DNA from: Stromatinia cepivora
Taxonomy: Eukaryota; Ascomycota; Leotiomycetes; Helotiales; Sclerotiniaceae
Reading direction: 5' to 3'
NCBI GenBank assembly: GCA_014898415.1
Contig: RCTD01000007.1
Coordinates: 186,001 to 250,000 of the forward strand
Length of the DNA: 64,000 bases
Under the pieces are notes generated by a model, which was given only the letters and a program-made list of their open reading frames with translations, was not told the DNA's origin and made no database searches. Of this stretch, positions 47,378 through 59,477 are shown piece by piece. The translations under genes were made by a program, and so were the position numbers. Each line of letters opens with the position of its first letter. Position 1 is the first letter of the stretch.

Positions 47378-48014
47378 AAATGGTTGAGATAAGAATTTAA
47401 GAATGAAAACTCGATTCAGAAAATTTGAGTTTTTGCAAGTGAATACACTTGCACTTGATATTTCAATGTCCTCACCGTCCCACTTCCTTGGTTGTTCTTT
47501 CTATTTATGTTAAATGTTATATATAGGAATCCGTGATTAATCTTTGCAGTCAATATAGGCGTTTCAACAATCTCAAGTTAGAATCCTATTCTCTCCCAGA
47601 AAGAAATCTGTGAGGCCACAAAGAAGGTCTCTCAGAATGCAAACCCCATGATAAAAATAAAATATCACAGGTGTTGATGGGTCCTACTGAAAGAGAAGCT
47701 AGCTCCAGACAAACAAATTTTTGTTGGTGAGATAGTGGGGCAAACTTGGCCGTAGCTCCCGAACAATCATCTCAAATATACTTTTATACATCTACCTTCA
47801 GTGAATCTTGTATCCAGACCTACTTACTTTGATTTTTGCATTCTGGTTGTGAAGGCTTCAGATTTCAGGTCTTCTTTTGTACTACAACAATCACAATATT
47901 CAATAGAGTCGAGACTTGAAGGTGTTTTAGAAAATTTTCACCTCGATTCCGAGATCGCAAAGGACGATAAGAATTAGTTCTACGTTCTACGCAATCGTTC
48001 TGTACCAACCAGCC
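47378..48014. other. Intergenic
   Basis: Spacer before the HAD phosphatase gene. Its last 100 bases are probably that gene's leader. Nothing else seen. Confidence 0.5.
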
Positions 48015-48948
48015 ATGAGTGTCAAAACTGAGTAAGTCACCCATTTTCCCTCCCAAAATGGGGAATTAATGAGAGATATCTCCAAATTTATTAAAAAAAA
48101 CTTCTCCTCCCACATCAAGCCAACATACTAACCACCTTAGTTTTCCTTCCATTCGAGCGTGTCTCTTTGACATGGACGGCCTCTTGATAAACACCGAAGA
48201 TATGTACACCATATGCGCCAACCATGTTCTCGCCACCTACAACCGACCTCCTCTCCCTTGGTCCATCAAAGCCAAACTCATGGGGGTCCCTGGCGGTTCC
48301 ACCAGCTCCGTATTCATGGATTGGGCTCAACTTCCCATATCGAAAGAACAATATGCTCTTGAACAACGCGAACAGCAACGTCTCCATTTCCCGGAATGTA
48401 AAGCCTTACCAGGCGTTGAGAAATTACTCAAGGATTTGAGTACAGCACTTGATGTGAAGGGTAACAAAGTGCATATTGCGTTGGCGACGAGTAGTGAAAA
48501 GTATAATTTTGGGCTGAAGACGAGTAAAGAGGAGACGAGGAAGTTGCTTGAGGTTTTTCCGGAGGGGAGACGAGTTTTGGGTGATGATCCGAGGGTTGAG
48601 AAGGGGAGGGGAAAACCCGCGCCGGATATTTATTTGTTAGCTTTGAAGTTGATTAATGAGAGCTTGGGAGAGAATGAGAGGCCGGTAAAACCGGAAGAGT
48701 GTCTTGTTTTTGAGGATTCGGTGCCGGGAGTGGAGGCGGGGAGAAGAGCGGGGATGAGGGTTGTTTGGGTTCCTCATGAGGGATTGGTAGCCGAGTATAA
48801 AGGGCAGGAGGAAATGATATTGGCTGGGAGGATGGGTATGATGATTGGGAATGAAGAACAACTGGGTGATGTTGGTGACGGGTGGGGCCAATTTTTACCT
48901 AATTTGGAGAATTTTCCTTATGAGACATATGGCATTGTCATTTCGTAA
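48015..48948 (+). CDS. HAD-superfamily phosphatase, HDHD1/pseudouridine-5'-phosphatase-like
   Basis: Two exons (48015-48031, 48141-48948) encode 274 residues. The short first exon gives MSVKT before the core. HAD motif I is FDMDGLLINTED near residue 15 (nucleophile Asp, acid Asp two residues on). Motif II is the Thr/Ser of LATSSEKY near 115. Motif III Lys lies in the GKPAPDIY block. Motif IV is VFEDSVPGVEAGRRAGM near 195. The cap is the alpha-helical subclass I type inserted after motif I. The layout matches eukaryotic HDHD1-like phosphatases (yeast YKL033W-A), which act on pseudouridine monophosphate or related small phosphate esters. The exact substrate is not readable. Cytosolic, intact. 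Confidence 0.88.
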
Positions 48949-49789
48949 AGTTTTTTACACATTCAGACCCGGAGCTTGGTAGATTAGACTAGACTGCTTA
49001 TGCAAAGTACCCACTAAAAGATAAGCCTCGAACATGGAGTCTTACATTGGAGAATTATATTACTGATGGACTCGACTGCTAGACACAGGAGATGTCTTTC
49101 ATTACTACATCGAACATCTTCTACAAAGTCTGGGCAGCTACACCAGCAACCATCGACTAACTAGGAAGAAATATGTCTTTCAGAGAGTCAATGGCTTAAT
49201 ATCTATAATTCAACCCAAGGCTCAATTATGCAGTTGAGCTTGTTTTTGTGAGTCGTGAATCACAGTCATGAAGCATTATGGATGTATCAATATCCTCCCA
49301 TGTCTGTTTAACCAGGGCTTTATCAAGCAAAAGGCCGCGAAGTAAGTTATGAAATCACTCTCAAAGGTAGGTATTGAGATTTGAGCGCATATTTCGAAAT
49401 ATCCGGCACGACGTTCCCAGGTTTATCATTCAAAGCGAGAAACAGATATCCAAATGTCAATACGAGGACATCCATCTTATACTCAACGGACCTCTTTTTC
49501 ATTTACAAATCTATCGCAATACCTCTCAATAACCTCGATAATTTCTACATCCTCAACAACATTACAATGCCTTCAGAAAATAACACCTGCTCCGCTAATG
49601 AAACCATGAAAATATTACAGCAGCAAATCAAAGTCAACTTCAGCAAAAGAGCGATTCAGACTATCACACATCATCCGGTTCTTTCATCATGGGGTTCATA
49701 ACTTTCCGGATGTCATACTATTGGTTCCTGTAGAAGCGGTCATTCGGAAGATCTTGTTGTCGTCGGGTTTCAATGCTTCAGGGGGTGAA
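48949..49789. other. Intergenic, possible upstream part of a HET relic
   Basis: No intact gene. An open frame at 49381-49701 (+) without recognisable motif may be the worn remains of the HET-family gene whose end lies just downstream, but I cannot align it. Confidence 0.4.
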
Positions 49790-50396
49790 GTCGGAGGCCT
49801 TCGATTGAAGATAGGTGGTCAAAACTCTCAGTATCAGGGCTACGGTAGATAGTATATGAATTATTGGACTTGTGTTAGAATCTGTAAATGTTCCAGTAGA
49901 GACATTGAAATATATACTGATGGATTGTAGCACGCTGTGCGAAAAAACAATACAGGCCTGGGAAGAAGCTCCTGTTCGTATGGCTTTGGGTCTTGTTATC
50001 TGTGCTTTGATTGTAGATGGCGGAGTTACCTCTTTATGGACATCACTGCGGATGGAGACGAATAAAGAAAAGCGACCCTCCCAATACGGAAGAATGGAAA
50101 CAGTTTTTGGGCGGTAATATTTGAGCATACCGGAAGCGCCGGGAGGGGCACTCAATACGGCTGGTGCGGGTAGTTCTTCTTTCGTCACGGACAAATGGAA
50201 GATAGGTCTTTGCTACCCGAAAGTAAAGACTGGTGATTAGGTATGGGTATTAGCTAATCCTCGGTTGCCTTTTGTACTGCGACAACAAGTTGATGCTAAT
50301 GAGTATCGTTATATTGGGGATGGTTACCTTGAAGGTGTTATGGATGGAGAGGTGGTAAAAGCCACGGCGGGAAGAACTTGTATTACTCTGGTATAG
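49790..50396 (+). pseudogene. HET-family (heterokaryon incompatibility) protein, C-terminal relic
   Basis: One reading frame from about 49815 to 50393 carries the typical C-terminal layout of fungal HET-domain proteins: a beta segment (VDSI), a mid-region LWTSLRMETNKEKRP recalling the usual LWRTL block, then GLCYPKVKTGD, VWVLANPRLPFVLR and YIGDGYLEGVMDGE just before the final stop. Three in-frame stops interrupt it: TGA at 49857, TAA at 50115 and TAG at 50238. A frame change near 49842 separates a matching upstream piece (SKLSVSGLR). The N-terminal HET domain itself is not recognisable. All three stops can be C-to-T changes of sense codons. Intact relatives act in non-self recognition and trigger cell death after hyphal fusion. 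This copy is dead. Confidence 0.62.
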
Positions 50397-50878
50397 AGAA
50401 TAGATATAATAATTCATTCCTAGCGGAAGTCATTAAAGTTTAAAAGTTCCAGTGAGTTACGAAAATGATTAATTGTAAGATCTCACATAAAGCACCGCTG
50501 ATGTCCCCAGACTTTCAAACGTATGGTGGATTGGTTTATTTTGCTCAAGGATGTTATCGTCGTCGCACCTGTTCGTACTTTTGTAGCTCCTAAACAGCTT
50601 TCTTGTTAAATAGTATAACACCGACACGCAGCACTTGCATGGCACTTCATGAAAATTGATTTTGATCATTGATCAAACAGATTATTTTCGTCGACGTCGC
50701 CATAGTACAGACTCGGATTCTTAACCCTCAGTGTCACGGTAGATACTAATCTAGATGGAGACTAGCATCAACTTCCCCGCTTTTACGACTCCGAGGTTCG
50801 GTCGCCAAATCTTAAGCTCAAATATTGGTCGAATACTCTTAAGTGATCATAAGGCAGCTCTGATATAAAGAAGTTGGA
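50397..50878. other. Intergenic, promoter of the Zn2Cys6 regulator
   Basis: Spacer of 480 bases with no gene seen. The leader of the transcription-factor gene lies at its right end. Confidence 0.5.
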
Positions 50879-52954
50879 ATGCCTCCAGAGGAAATAAAGA
50901 TACCGACACCTAAAAGAGTTTGCGATCATTGTCGACGAAGAAGTGAGTCTTTTGCATATACCTACGGTTCCTGGTGCTGTAAAGGAGTTCCGAGTATTAA
51001 CAAATTAAGGGATACGATGTGATGGGAATCTCCCGTGTAAGCAATGCGGAAATGCATCATTGACTTGCAAGAGAGAGCACATACCGAGAAAGAGGGGACC
51101 AAAGCAAGGAAGTGGTAGAGTGATCAATGAATTGAGAGCTCAAGATGGCGGAGCTATCAAAAGCTTCGCAGAGTCTCATGGCTCAGGCTCAGGCGGGAGC
51201 AGTTCCAGGCCCGGCTCGTAAGTAATAAGTAATGATAAGTCCCCCTGTAGCAGAGCGTCAGAGTCCTGTGTTCCAACTCGACCGTAAGTACAGTCAGAAC
51301 CAGAAGGATATCTGAAGATGGATCAAATTCCAGGTATTATCAAGCAAGCCGTGACATAAGGAATTTAAGTCACACGTTTGCACCGCCTTTGTTGTCCCCT
51401 AACTAAATGAGATGTAATATAGAATTGATATTGATCATTGGGTCTCGGATGCAGCCAAATCTGCCGCTGCGCAGACATATATGGGACGACCAACCTGGCA
51501 TCCGATCATGTCGGATATCTCACCCCTTTCGAATAATGAGACAAATGGTATCTTCACAACGGATCAATTTAGGCCCACATGTGTCAGCTACATGTATCTA
51601 ATCCCGACATGCCTTGACCTATTTCTTGAGCACTTATACCCGATTATGCCATTAGTGCATATGCCCACTCTGAGACATTCAATCAATCGACCATTGGAGA
51701 TGCACGAGAAAAACCTTATTTATTCTTTATGTGCTATTACTTCAACACATATGTCGGGTAAAAACATATTAGCTCCAGGGCCACCTTCGTGGGAAATAGC
51801 TGGACGGTTCTTCTTAGACGAGTGTATCATGGTTCGACAGAGTTATGACTTCGTGGAAGATAGGTCATTGTCCGCTGTTATTTCTTCATATTTTGTATCA
51901 ACGGCATTCTTCGAGCTCAACCAGTCTAGGAAATCCTGGTATTATTTGAGGGAAGCAATGACGATGGCCCAAGATATAGGGTTACACGAAGAGTATAAAT
52001 ATTCTGGTCTTCATCCAGCTGAAGAATTGTGCCGTAGACGTACATTTTGGATCTTATATGTCACGGAAAGGTAAGTTCGTTTTGTCCAAAAACGTGAGGT
52101 TCTAACATGATTATAGGTCTTTTGCCATTCTGCGTCACAAACCTCTTACCTTCTCGAAAACGCCAGCTCTGCCATCAACACTACACGACTATGAAGCACC
52201 AGAAATTCATTCTGGGTTTATGCATCTAGTACATTCTTACCATCTGCTAGACTCTAACTTCGTCGATTCTTGGAATGAAGCTTCTGATGCACCAATATCG
52301 ACACTTACGTACACAGCGCTTCAACAACAACTAAATCTTTCCTATTCTTCTCACGTGTCCCTTACTGCCATACAAAAAGCTGATATACTCGTTACTCAAC
52401 AATGGCTGCGCTTAATCGTTTGGCAATCTTCAATGCGTCAAGGGCTGCTCTCTTCCGTGGCAGCCGAGGAAAGCATGACTTTCCGATATCCTCTAAAGAT
52501 CGCCCACTCTCTCTTGAGCGTTATATCTTCACTGCCCATCACAAGTATAGAAGTCCATGGAATGGGTATCTTCGAGAAGATTTTCGAGATCGGGAACTCG
52601 ATGGTAGATATTATGCAAGCTCATGGATCACAAATTCCCCACGAAGTATATGGTATCTGTCAAGATCCATTTGATATGTTCGTGAGAACACTGAGTCAAA
52701 CACCAAATTCTCAAAGACAATATGCCAACCTTTTACTTGCGAAAGTGGCCGAAAAGCCAGAAATACGGAGATTTTCTCACACCTTGACAAAGGTACTATC
52801 CATTGATACCATGCCACATGAAAACGGATTGAAAGCGAATATTGTTCCGCATGTAGGCAAACGGCAGTGGACAGGAAGCATCGTGGGCGAAATCAAAGCT
52901 GATGAAGATGCTGTGTACAAGGAAGATATGGACAAACCAATGATAATCCGATGA
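50879..52954 (+). CDS. Zn2Cys6 transcription factor with fungal-specific middle domain
   Basis: The DNA-binding cluster is assembled across intron 1 (50943-51009): VCDHCRRR joins IRCDGNLPCKQCGN, giving the exact CX2CX6CX5CX2CX6C spacing of a Gal4-type zinc cluster at residues 15-42. A basic linker follows (IPRKRGPKQGSGR). Exons between 51217 and 51460 are uncertain. The large exon to 52074 and the last one (about 52120-52954) hold the fungal-specific transcription factor domain (LYPIMPLVHMPTLRH, then REAMTMAQDIGLHEEY and RRRTFWILYVTER, the conserved R-R-FW element). About 600 residues. It is 25 kb from the PKS and outside the cluster, so control of the cluster is not implied. Target genes unknown. 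Intact as far as visible. Confidence 0.85.
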
Positions 52955-54029
52955 ATGGCATGATGATTGCCACTCAACCTAGTAACAAAGAGCGCAGAAA
53001 AGACGAAAGATTTGAGGAATAGGCTTCTGAGTGATTCTCGAAGACAACGTCACTGCCCGCTACGAGGAGACTCCGTGTCAGGGTTTCATTATTGGACAAT
53101 CAGATTATTGATAGCAGTTATTCTATCATCGCATTGCTCTGTTTGAGATTGCAAAAACAATCACTGACTGGGACGGCAACTGAAGAGCAGGTTGAACGGC
53201 GACCCGCCGACTTCCAGCGCAAATTGAGTTTTCTAGGACCATTTCAACAAAGGCTACCTTCTGTCTTCTAGCCCCAAGGACCGGACTGACGTTCTGATTA
53301 TCTATACGTTCGAGCTTAACATCAGTAAAATAGATCGCACAAATCACGATTGCGTCGACAGCCTAATCGCACGAATACGGCTTTTGTTAAATTCAAAAAT
53401 GATATGCCATCGTGACGACCTTATTCAACCCCGCTTCATGGCTTAGCAGTATGAGGTCTTATCTCTAGTAGTAAGCAGACAAGATCGATTGACACAAAAT
53501 AATCCAACGCTAACATCCTGATATGTTCGACCCGGACTCGTGGGGATTTTCTTTGGCTAGCGGAACAATGATTCTTTAGAAGATAAGGATTGGATGGGAA
53601 CAAAAATGGGAAATACTGGAACATAGTAGTACCGCACATGCCGATATCTCAGAGAGACAAAAGCTGGAAGGTGTCACGGCAGTTATACTTCGCTTACTAG
53701 CAGTTTAGCACCATTTTTTGTGTTACCTGATGGGATATATGCCAATCATTCTTTATCCTTTGTGAAAAGGGGATTTTTGCTCCACAAATTGGGGCAAATA
53801 TGTTGTTAACTTCACCACGTTACTCACGTCAATGAAGTCCATTACTAAGGGCTCCTAAGGGATCGAGCTCTATTATTGGTACACAATCAGCTTGCTCATA
53901 TCCTCTCAAATTTTGCGGTTGTCCTATAGTGAATTAGGTTTGACATAGTACCATTTGTGATTATACAGTAACCGTCAACAGATATTCATCGGTTCTTGAA
54001 AACACACCAAAAATAGTCGTTCTGCTCTA
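52955..54029. other. Intergenic, no gene recognised
   Basis: Downstream of the transcription factor. Only short spurious frames. It ends at the first AT-rich TIR element. Confidence 0.5.
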
Positions 54030-54806
54030 AGTCAACTACTCTACTTTCGGGCCACTTTTTCACACCAAAAATCATAAAAAAAAAATCTATATTTTTATTT
54101 TTCTTATTTATGAATATAATTTTTTGAAATTTTGAATATAGATTTATTATATATATGATAGTAAATTCTGAAAATTTCAGATTTTTTACAATTTTTTTCA
54201 TTAAAATATTTCAAGTTGAATTCTCGAATTTTGAATTTGTATATATTTTATATACAAAACAATTTTTTGATAAAAATCTTGAATAACTTTATAACAAAAA
54301 GTATTAAAAATAAATCATAAATTTTATGAAATCTTTGAATCATCTTTTATAAAATGGATTTAATTATCAAAAATTATTATTCGTAGATAATGATTTATTA
54401 TTAATTGAATATTATTCATATAAAATTTTGTATGAGATAAAACACAAACATCAACAAAAGACTACTCAAAAATTATAATATATCACCATTTGATTGATTT
54501 TTATATAATATAATTCAAAAATTCAATAAAAATTTATAGTTTATTTTTAATTATTTTTGTCGAAAAGTTATTAATGTTTTTAATGTGTATACAAATTATA
54601 TACAAATCAAAACTGAAATTTAAATTTTCGAAATTTCAATGAAAATAAATCTTAAAATTATGAAATTTTCAGAAATTGTTGATATCTATATAAAAAACTT
54701 ATATTCAAATTTTTAATTAATTATATTAATTCGTTATAAAGTTATTAATAGATGAAAATTATAGTTTTTGATAGAAAAGGGTGGCCCGAAAGTAGAGTGG
54801 TTGACT
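54030..54806. mobile_element. Fot1/pogo-like TIR element, AT-rich, non-coding
   Basis: The left end AGTCAACTACTCTACTTTCG, followed by GGCCAC, has its complement at the right end with one mismatch over 26 bases. TA flanks both sides (54028-54029, 54807-54808). Ends beginning AGTCAA are typical of fungal Fot1/pogo transposons (from memory). The 777-bp body is extremely AT-rich and has no transposase frame, so it is a MITE or a heavily mutated remnant. Confidence 0.8.
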
Positions 54807-54829
54807 TATTTATAATTCAAAAAATTATA

Positions 54830-55565
54830 TAACGTGGTTTATCACCGAGTGGATCACTCAATTTACATACAAAATTCGTCTATGTGTAACCGTGCATTCT
54901 CTTTATTTATTGATAGAATTTTTTAAAAATTTAATATATAAAATTTAATTATAAAAATGTTACAAAAATCTAATCTTTTTTCAAAATTCGAATTAATATA
55001 AGAATTATTATAAAAATGATTTTTTTGTAATGAAAATCGTGACATTTTCAATTTTTTGTTGAATATAATAGAAATATTTATATAAAAATTAGATTTCTAA
55101 GAAATTAAATTTTTATTATTATTTCCAATTCTTTTACTTTTCAAAAATAATGATTAGTTATTATCACGGGATAGTATGATTACAGAGCACTTTCAGGGAT
55201 CGGGGAATAGGTGGTACGCATGATTGGTAGAGTAAAAGAATTGAATGACTTACCCTTGATTATATGAATCAAGAGCTATATATATAGAACAAATAAATGA
55301 TTATCTAGCCGATATACACCTTAATTAAACTAGATCTTTGTTTATTAAAATATCAGGATCACCTTATCAAATAATAGATTGGTAAGGGCTAATAGATCCT
55401 TCATTCCGATTGGAAAGCATACGCTTTGATCCTTCATAAGATACAGGGGATCACAGGGCTTTCCGTGACAGTTATTAAAACAGGAATATTTAAAAATGGC
55501 TAATTTTGGTGTATTTTTAAATGATCCATTCGGTGATATGATCCACTCGGTGATAAACCACGTTA
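54830..55565. mobile_element. Second TIR element, AT-rich, split by a solo LTR
   Basis: The ends TAACGTGGTTTATCACCGAG (left, continuing TGGATCA) and its complement (right) match perfectly over 27 bases, with TA just outside (54828-54829, 55566-55567). Without the LTR inside, it would be about 420 bp. No open frame. It begins only 24 bases after the previous element. Confidence 0.8.
55162..55470 (-). mobile_element. Solo LTR of a retrotransposon
   Basis: Read on the minus strand it starts TGTCACGG and ends CCGTGATA, the inverted TG..CA type ends of an LTR with the last C changed to T. The five bases GTTAT are duplicated directly at both sides (55157-55161, 55471-55475). Its base composition is clearly less AT-rich than the DNA around it. 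No internal retrotransposon genes, so it is a solo LTR. Orientation is inferred from the better-preserved TGTC end. Confidence 0.75.
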
Positions 55566-57049
55566 TATTAAAAAATCTAAATTTCTTATTTTTAATTCTT
55601 TAATGAAATTGTAATACGATTATTTATGATTTTAAAAAAAATTAATAACAAGATTCTTGATTTTCGTTTATTTTATTAGTAAATTTCACTATTTCAATAT
55701 TATTTTAACTTTAAATAAATATATTACAATAAAAGAATTTATTAAAAACAAATTATTTAATTTTTATAAAACTTTAATTAAAAATAAATAAAATAATATT
55801 AATATTTAATCGAAATGAATTATTTAAATTTCGATATAATTTTGATAAAAAATAAATAACTTTCTTCAGAATTATAAATATTGATAGGATATTAAAGATT
55901 ATATATCCAAAAAAATTTAATTTATTAAAAATAAATATTTCTATTATGAATATATTAAATTTCTATACAGAAATATTTAATAATTAATTTGATAATTAAA
56001 ATTGAAGATAGATAAGTTCATAGAAGAATTCGGTTAAAATCCGGCCGTCAAGTATAAGTTGACTAGTACTGTAAGGTCATTATCATAAAATTATTCGAAG
56101 ATCTGCCCAAGCAGCTGGATTTCTTTCCGATCCTCCCGTATCTAGCCAATTATGGATAAGTCTAGCCCAACTAGGAGTACTCTGGTTGTGGTAGCATCTA
56201 TCAAAGTAATACTCCAGTGAGTGACAGCTAGTTCTTTGGCTAATTTAATGGCGCTGAGGTTTACATGCACGTCAACCCACTTATGTCTTTCTCAATGGAG
56301 GTAACAAAAAATTTGGGTAACCAATCCTCACTCAACAAATATTCCAAAAATCTCCCCAGTTTACAAATTAGGCCGTCTGTCTTCAAGAGATTCGAACATT
56401 TTTGATATTGAAACTCCAGAGATATCCTAATATTCATATCTCATCCATCCACTCACCCACATCACACCCACTCCTTCGCCTCACAATATTCCATTCATAT
56501 TTAACTTCTTCATTACATACCTATATATACCTATATATATAAATTCCTCGAATCCCCGACCCTAAGCCCTACTCCATTCTATTTCACCCTTCCATCAATA
56601 TACCTTCTATATGTAAATAATATATAATATACCACCCACACCTCGATATATCACACCCCCATCCAGGATTTTAAATACTATATAATATATCATCAGAGAA
56701 TCTCTTATCCTCGTCTCACTCAAGTTGAATCTCCTCATAAATCATCCTTCAATCTTCATTCTTTATTCGTATCTCCATCTTCTCTTCTCTTCTTTCTATC
56801 CATTCCCTCTCTTCCCCTTTTTAATATCAAACCGTAACTCCCATCCATTAACTCCCATCCATTATCAGACTCGTACTTTTACGCCCGCACCCATCATTGT
56901 GCCCTAAACCATATACCCGAGTAGTTCTAACAATATAATACTATAACAATAAAAAAGATTAACAGTTGATAGATTAACAACTTGATGTATATTGTAATAG
57001 TTGTATATGCCCATCATACATCCATTCATCCAATTTTCATATAATGTTA
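55566..57049. other. AT-rich then pyrimidine-rich intergenic DNA
   Basis: 55570-56035 is extremely AT-rich, like the neighbouring elements, but I found no matching ends. 56040-57000 returns to normal composition with CCATCC-type runs. No gene seen. Confidence 0.5.
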
Positions 57050-57596
57050 GGCTGCGCAAAAATTATCTGTACCCATGGGTTATCCGCAGATAATCCGCCC
57101 CATAAATACCCATCAGAGATCCTACCCATTCTACAAATTATCTATTCAGATTTAAAATTACCCATCCCGTTACAAATAATCCACAGATTATCTATAAATA
57201 ATTTACTTATTTATAAATAAATAAATTATTCATAAATAATCCACAAATATATAGATAATTTACAAATAATCCATAAATATATAAATTATTTACAAATAAT
57301 CTACAGATTATCTATAGATTATCTACTTTTCGCTTAAATTTAAAACTATTCTCAAATCATTTTATAACTCAAAAATAATCCAAACTTAGATTTATATTAA
57401 TTTTTATATTAATCATAAAATTATACTAATTTTATAAAATATTATACAATATACAAATAAATAAATACCCATAAATAATCTATATCCGTTTCATAGATTA
57501 CCCATCCCAAATTTTGAATTATCCATTCTATTACAGATAATCCGCGGGTTACCCATCGAAATCATTACCTGCCCCATGGATACCCGTTGCGCAGTC
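57050..57596. mobile_element. Non-autonomous TIR element (MITE), family A copy 2
   Basis: Starts GGCTGCGCA and ends TGCGCAGTC with TA on both sides (57048-57049, 57597-57598). Inside both ends are the same CCCATGG, ATAATCCGC and TGGGTAACC strings as in the copy at 7583-7933. 547 bp, with an AT-rich centre made of ATAATCYACAAATAA-like repeats. No open frame. Confidence 0.8.
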
Positions 57597-59477
57597 TATA
57601 TAATATAATGTATCAACCTCAATCTCAATCTCCATCCAAAACCCAATCCAACCATTCCACCCCCTCATATTGCAACTCACAATTCACAATTCATCTATTA
57701 TACAAAAAGTAAAAAAGAAAATAAGAAAGAAACGTAGCAGAATAACGAACCAATCCAATCCAAGCCAACCAACCAACCAATCAACCAACCAATCAACCAA
57801 ACCATTACCAAAACAACTAATAAAACCACTACTCAATTTCATAAAATAAGAATAAGAATAAGAATCAGATGAAAACAATCTCAAAATAGATTTTAAAAAT
57901 CTGTATTTTTATTCTAAAATGATTGATTAATTTTAGATACCTAGATATTTATATATTTGAAGATTTGAAGATAAGAAAATGAGAAAATTTAATAGATGGA
58001 AATGAAAATGGAAATAGAAATAGAAATAGAGATGAGAATATAAGTGTAAATAATGATTGATATTATATATATATATATATCATTTCTTCGATCCCCAATA
58101 CTCAAATCTCACCTCACCTATTTCACCATCACTCTCCCACCACTCATCAATCCACATCATCAATCAATCTCATCCATCAACCAATCTACAACATACACAT
58201 CTCAAAAAAAAAAAACCCCTAGAATTATCTATTCATCTCATTCATTCATCTCACTAATTTAACTCACCTCACCCACTAATCTCATTCATCTATTACATCC
58301 TCAATATTCAAATCTCACCTCTCCCATCTCACCTCTCCCACAACATCCCCAACCAACCTCACCAACCTCACCAACCCCACCAACCCCACCAATCTCCCCC
58401 CCCCCCAAAAAACGCACATAATAAACATCTCAAAAAAACCCCGAAATTATCCATACATCCATCCACCTCATTCATTCATCCATCTGAATCATCAAAAATC
58501 CCCAATTTCCAATTCCACTCCCCAATTCCCAAGATGAAACTCAATATACTCTGTATATACTCAAGTTTCAAGTTTCTTTCCATACCTACCTATACCTACC
58601 TATATATACCTATATATACATACACATACTCACATAATCCTATCATCATCATCACAAAAAAAGCAATCAAGCAAATCATCAATTCATCCATTCGTTCTTT
58701 CGTTCTTTCATTCGTTCATACCTTCATTCATTATCCATAATTTACATCCATCTTCTCCATCTTCTCCATCTTCTCCATCTTCTCCATCTTCTCCATCTTC
58801 TCCATCTTCTCCATCTTCTCCATCTTCTCCATCTTCTCCATCTTCTCCTCCTAACATCCATCCATCCATCCCTCTTTCTCTTCATCCATCTTCTCCCATC
58901 ATTTCATCCATCTCCTACCATCACCTCTCCTCTACCACATACATACACAAATCCACGAATCCACTTATCCACTTCCACTTCCCCCCCCCCCCAAAAAACC
59001 ATAAAAAAGTGAAATGAAATGAAATAAAATAAAATGAACTTGAACTTGAATTTGAACCAAAGTGAAGTAAAACTACTCAGAGTAAACTAAAAACGACAAA
59101 ACAAAACCAAAACCAAAACCAAAAACGAACCCCACGCATTAAAATGCCTCAAGCAATCAATCCATCGTATTGTATCGCCTCGCCTAATTTTTGAAAACAA
59201 GAGAAAAACTAAACATCCATCCATCCATTCCCCTATCCATCCATTCCCGCATCCATCCGACCATACATCCCATCGATATCAATTCCTCAAGAAAACCGCA
59301 AAGAGAACGAGAGAGAGAAAAACGCAATAACCGAAATGAATAAAAATTAAAACTCCCAGCAATGCAACATGCTCAAAAAATAAATAAAAAATCCTCACTA
59401 TCTCGATATTAGTAACATATCTCGCAGTTTTCTCTATTCATCCATCTCCACATCCACATCCACATCCATATCCACAT
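57597..59477. other. Microsatellite-rich intergenic DNA, downstream of the histidine kinase
   Basis: Almost entirely simple sequence: CAAC/CAAT repeats, TATATA at 58062-58080, CCAT and CACCAAC repeats, C runs at 58396-58405 and 58981-58992, and a long 9-mer array. No gene recognised. Confidence 0.6.
58748..58849. repeat. 9-bp minisatellite TTCTCCATC
   Basis: About eleven nearly perfect copies of the 9-mer TTCTCCATC. Confidence 0.92.

Noticed and set aside
50879..52954. Zn2Cys6 factor as the regulator of the PKS cluster
   Set aside because: It lies 25 kb away beyond conserved housekeeping genes. Nothing in the sequence links it to the cluster.
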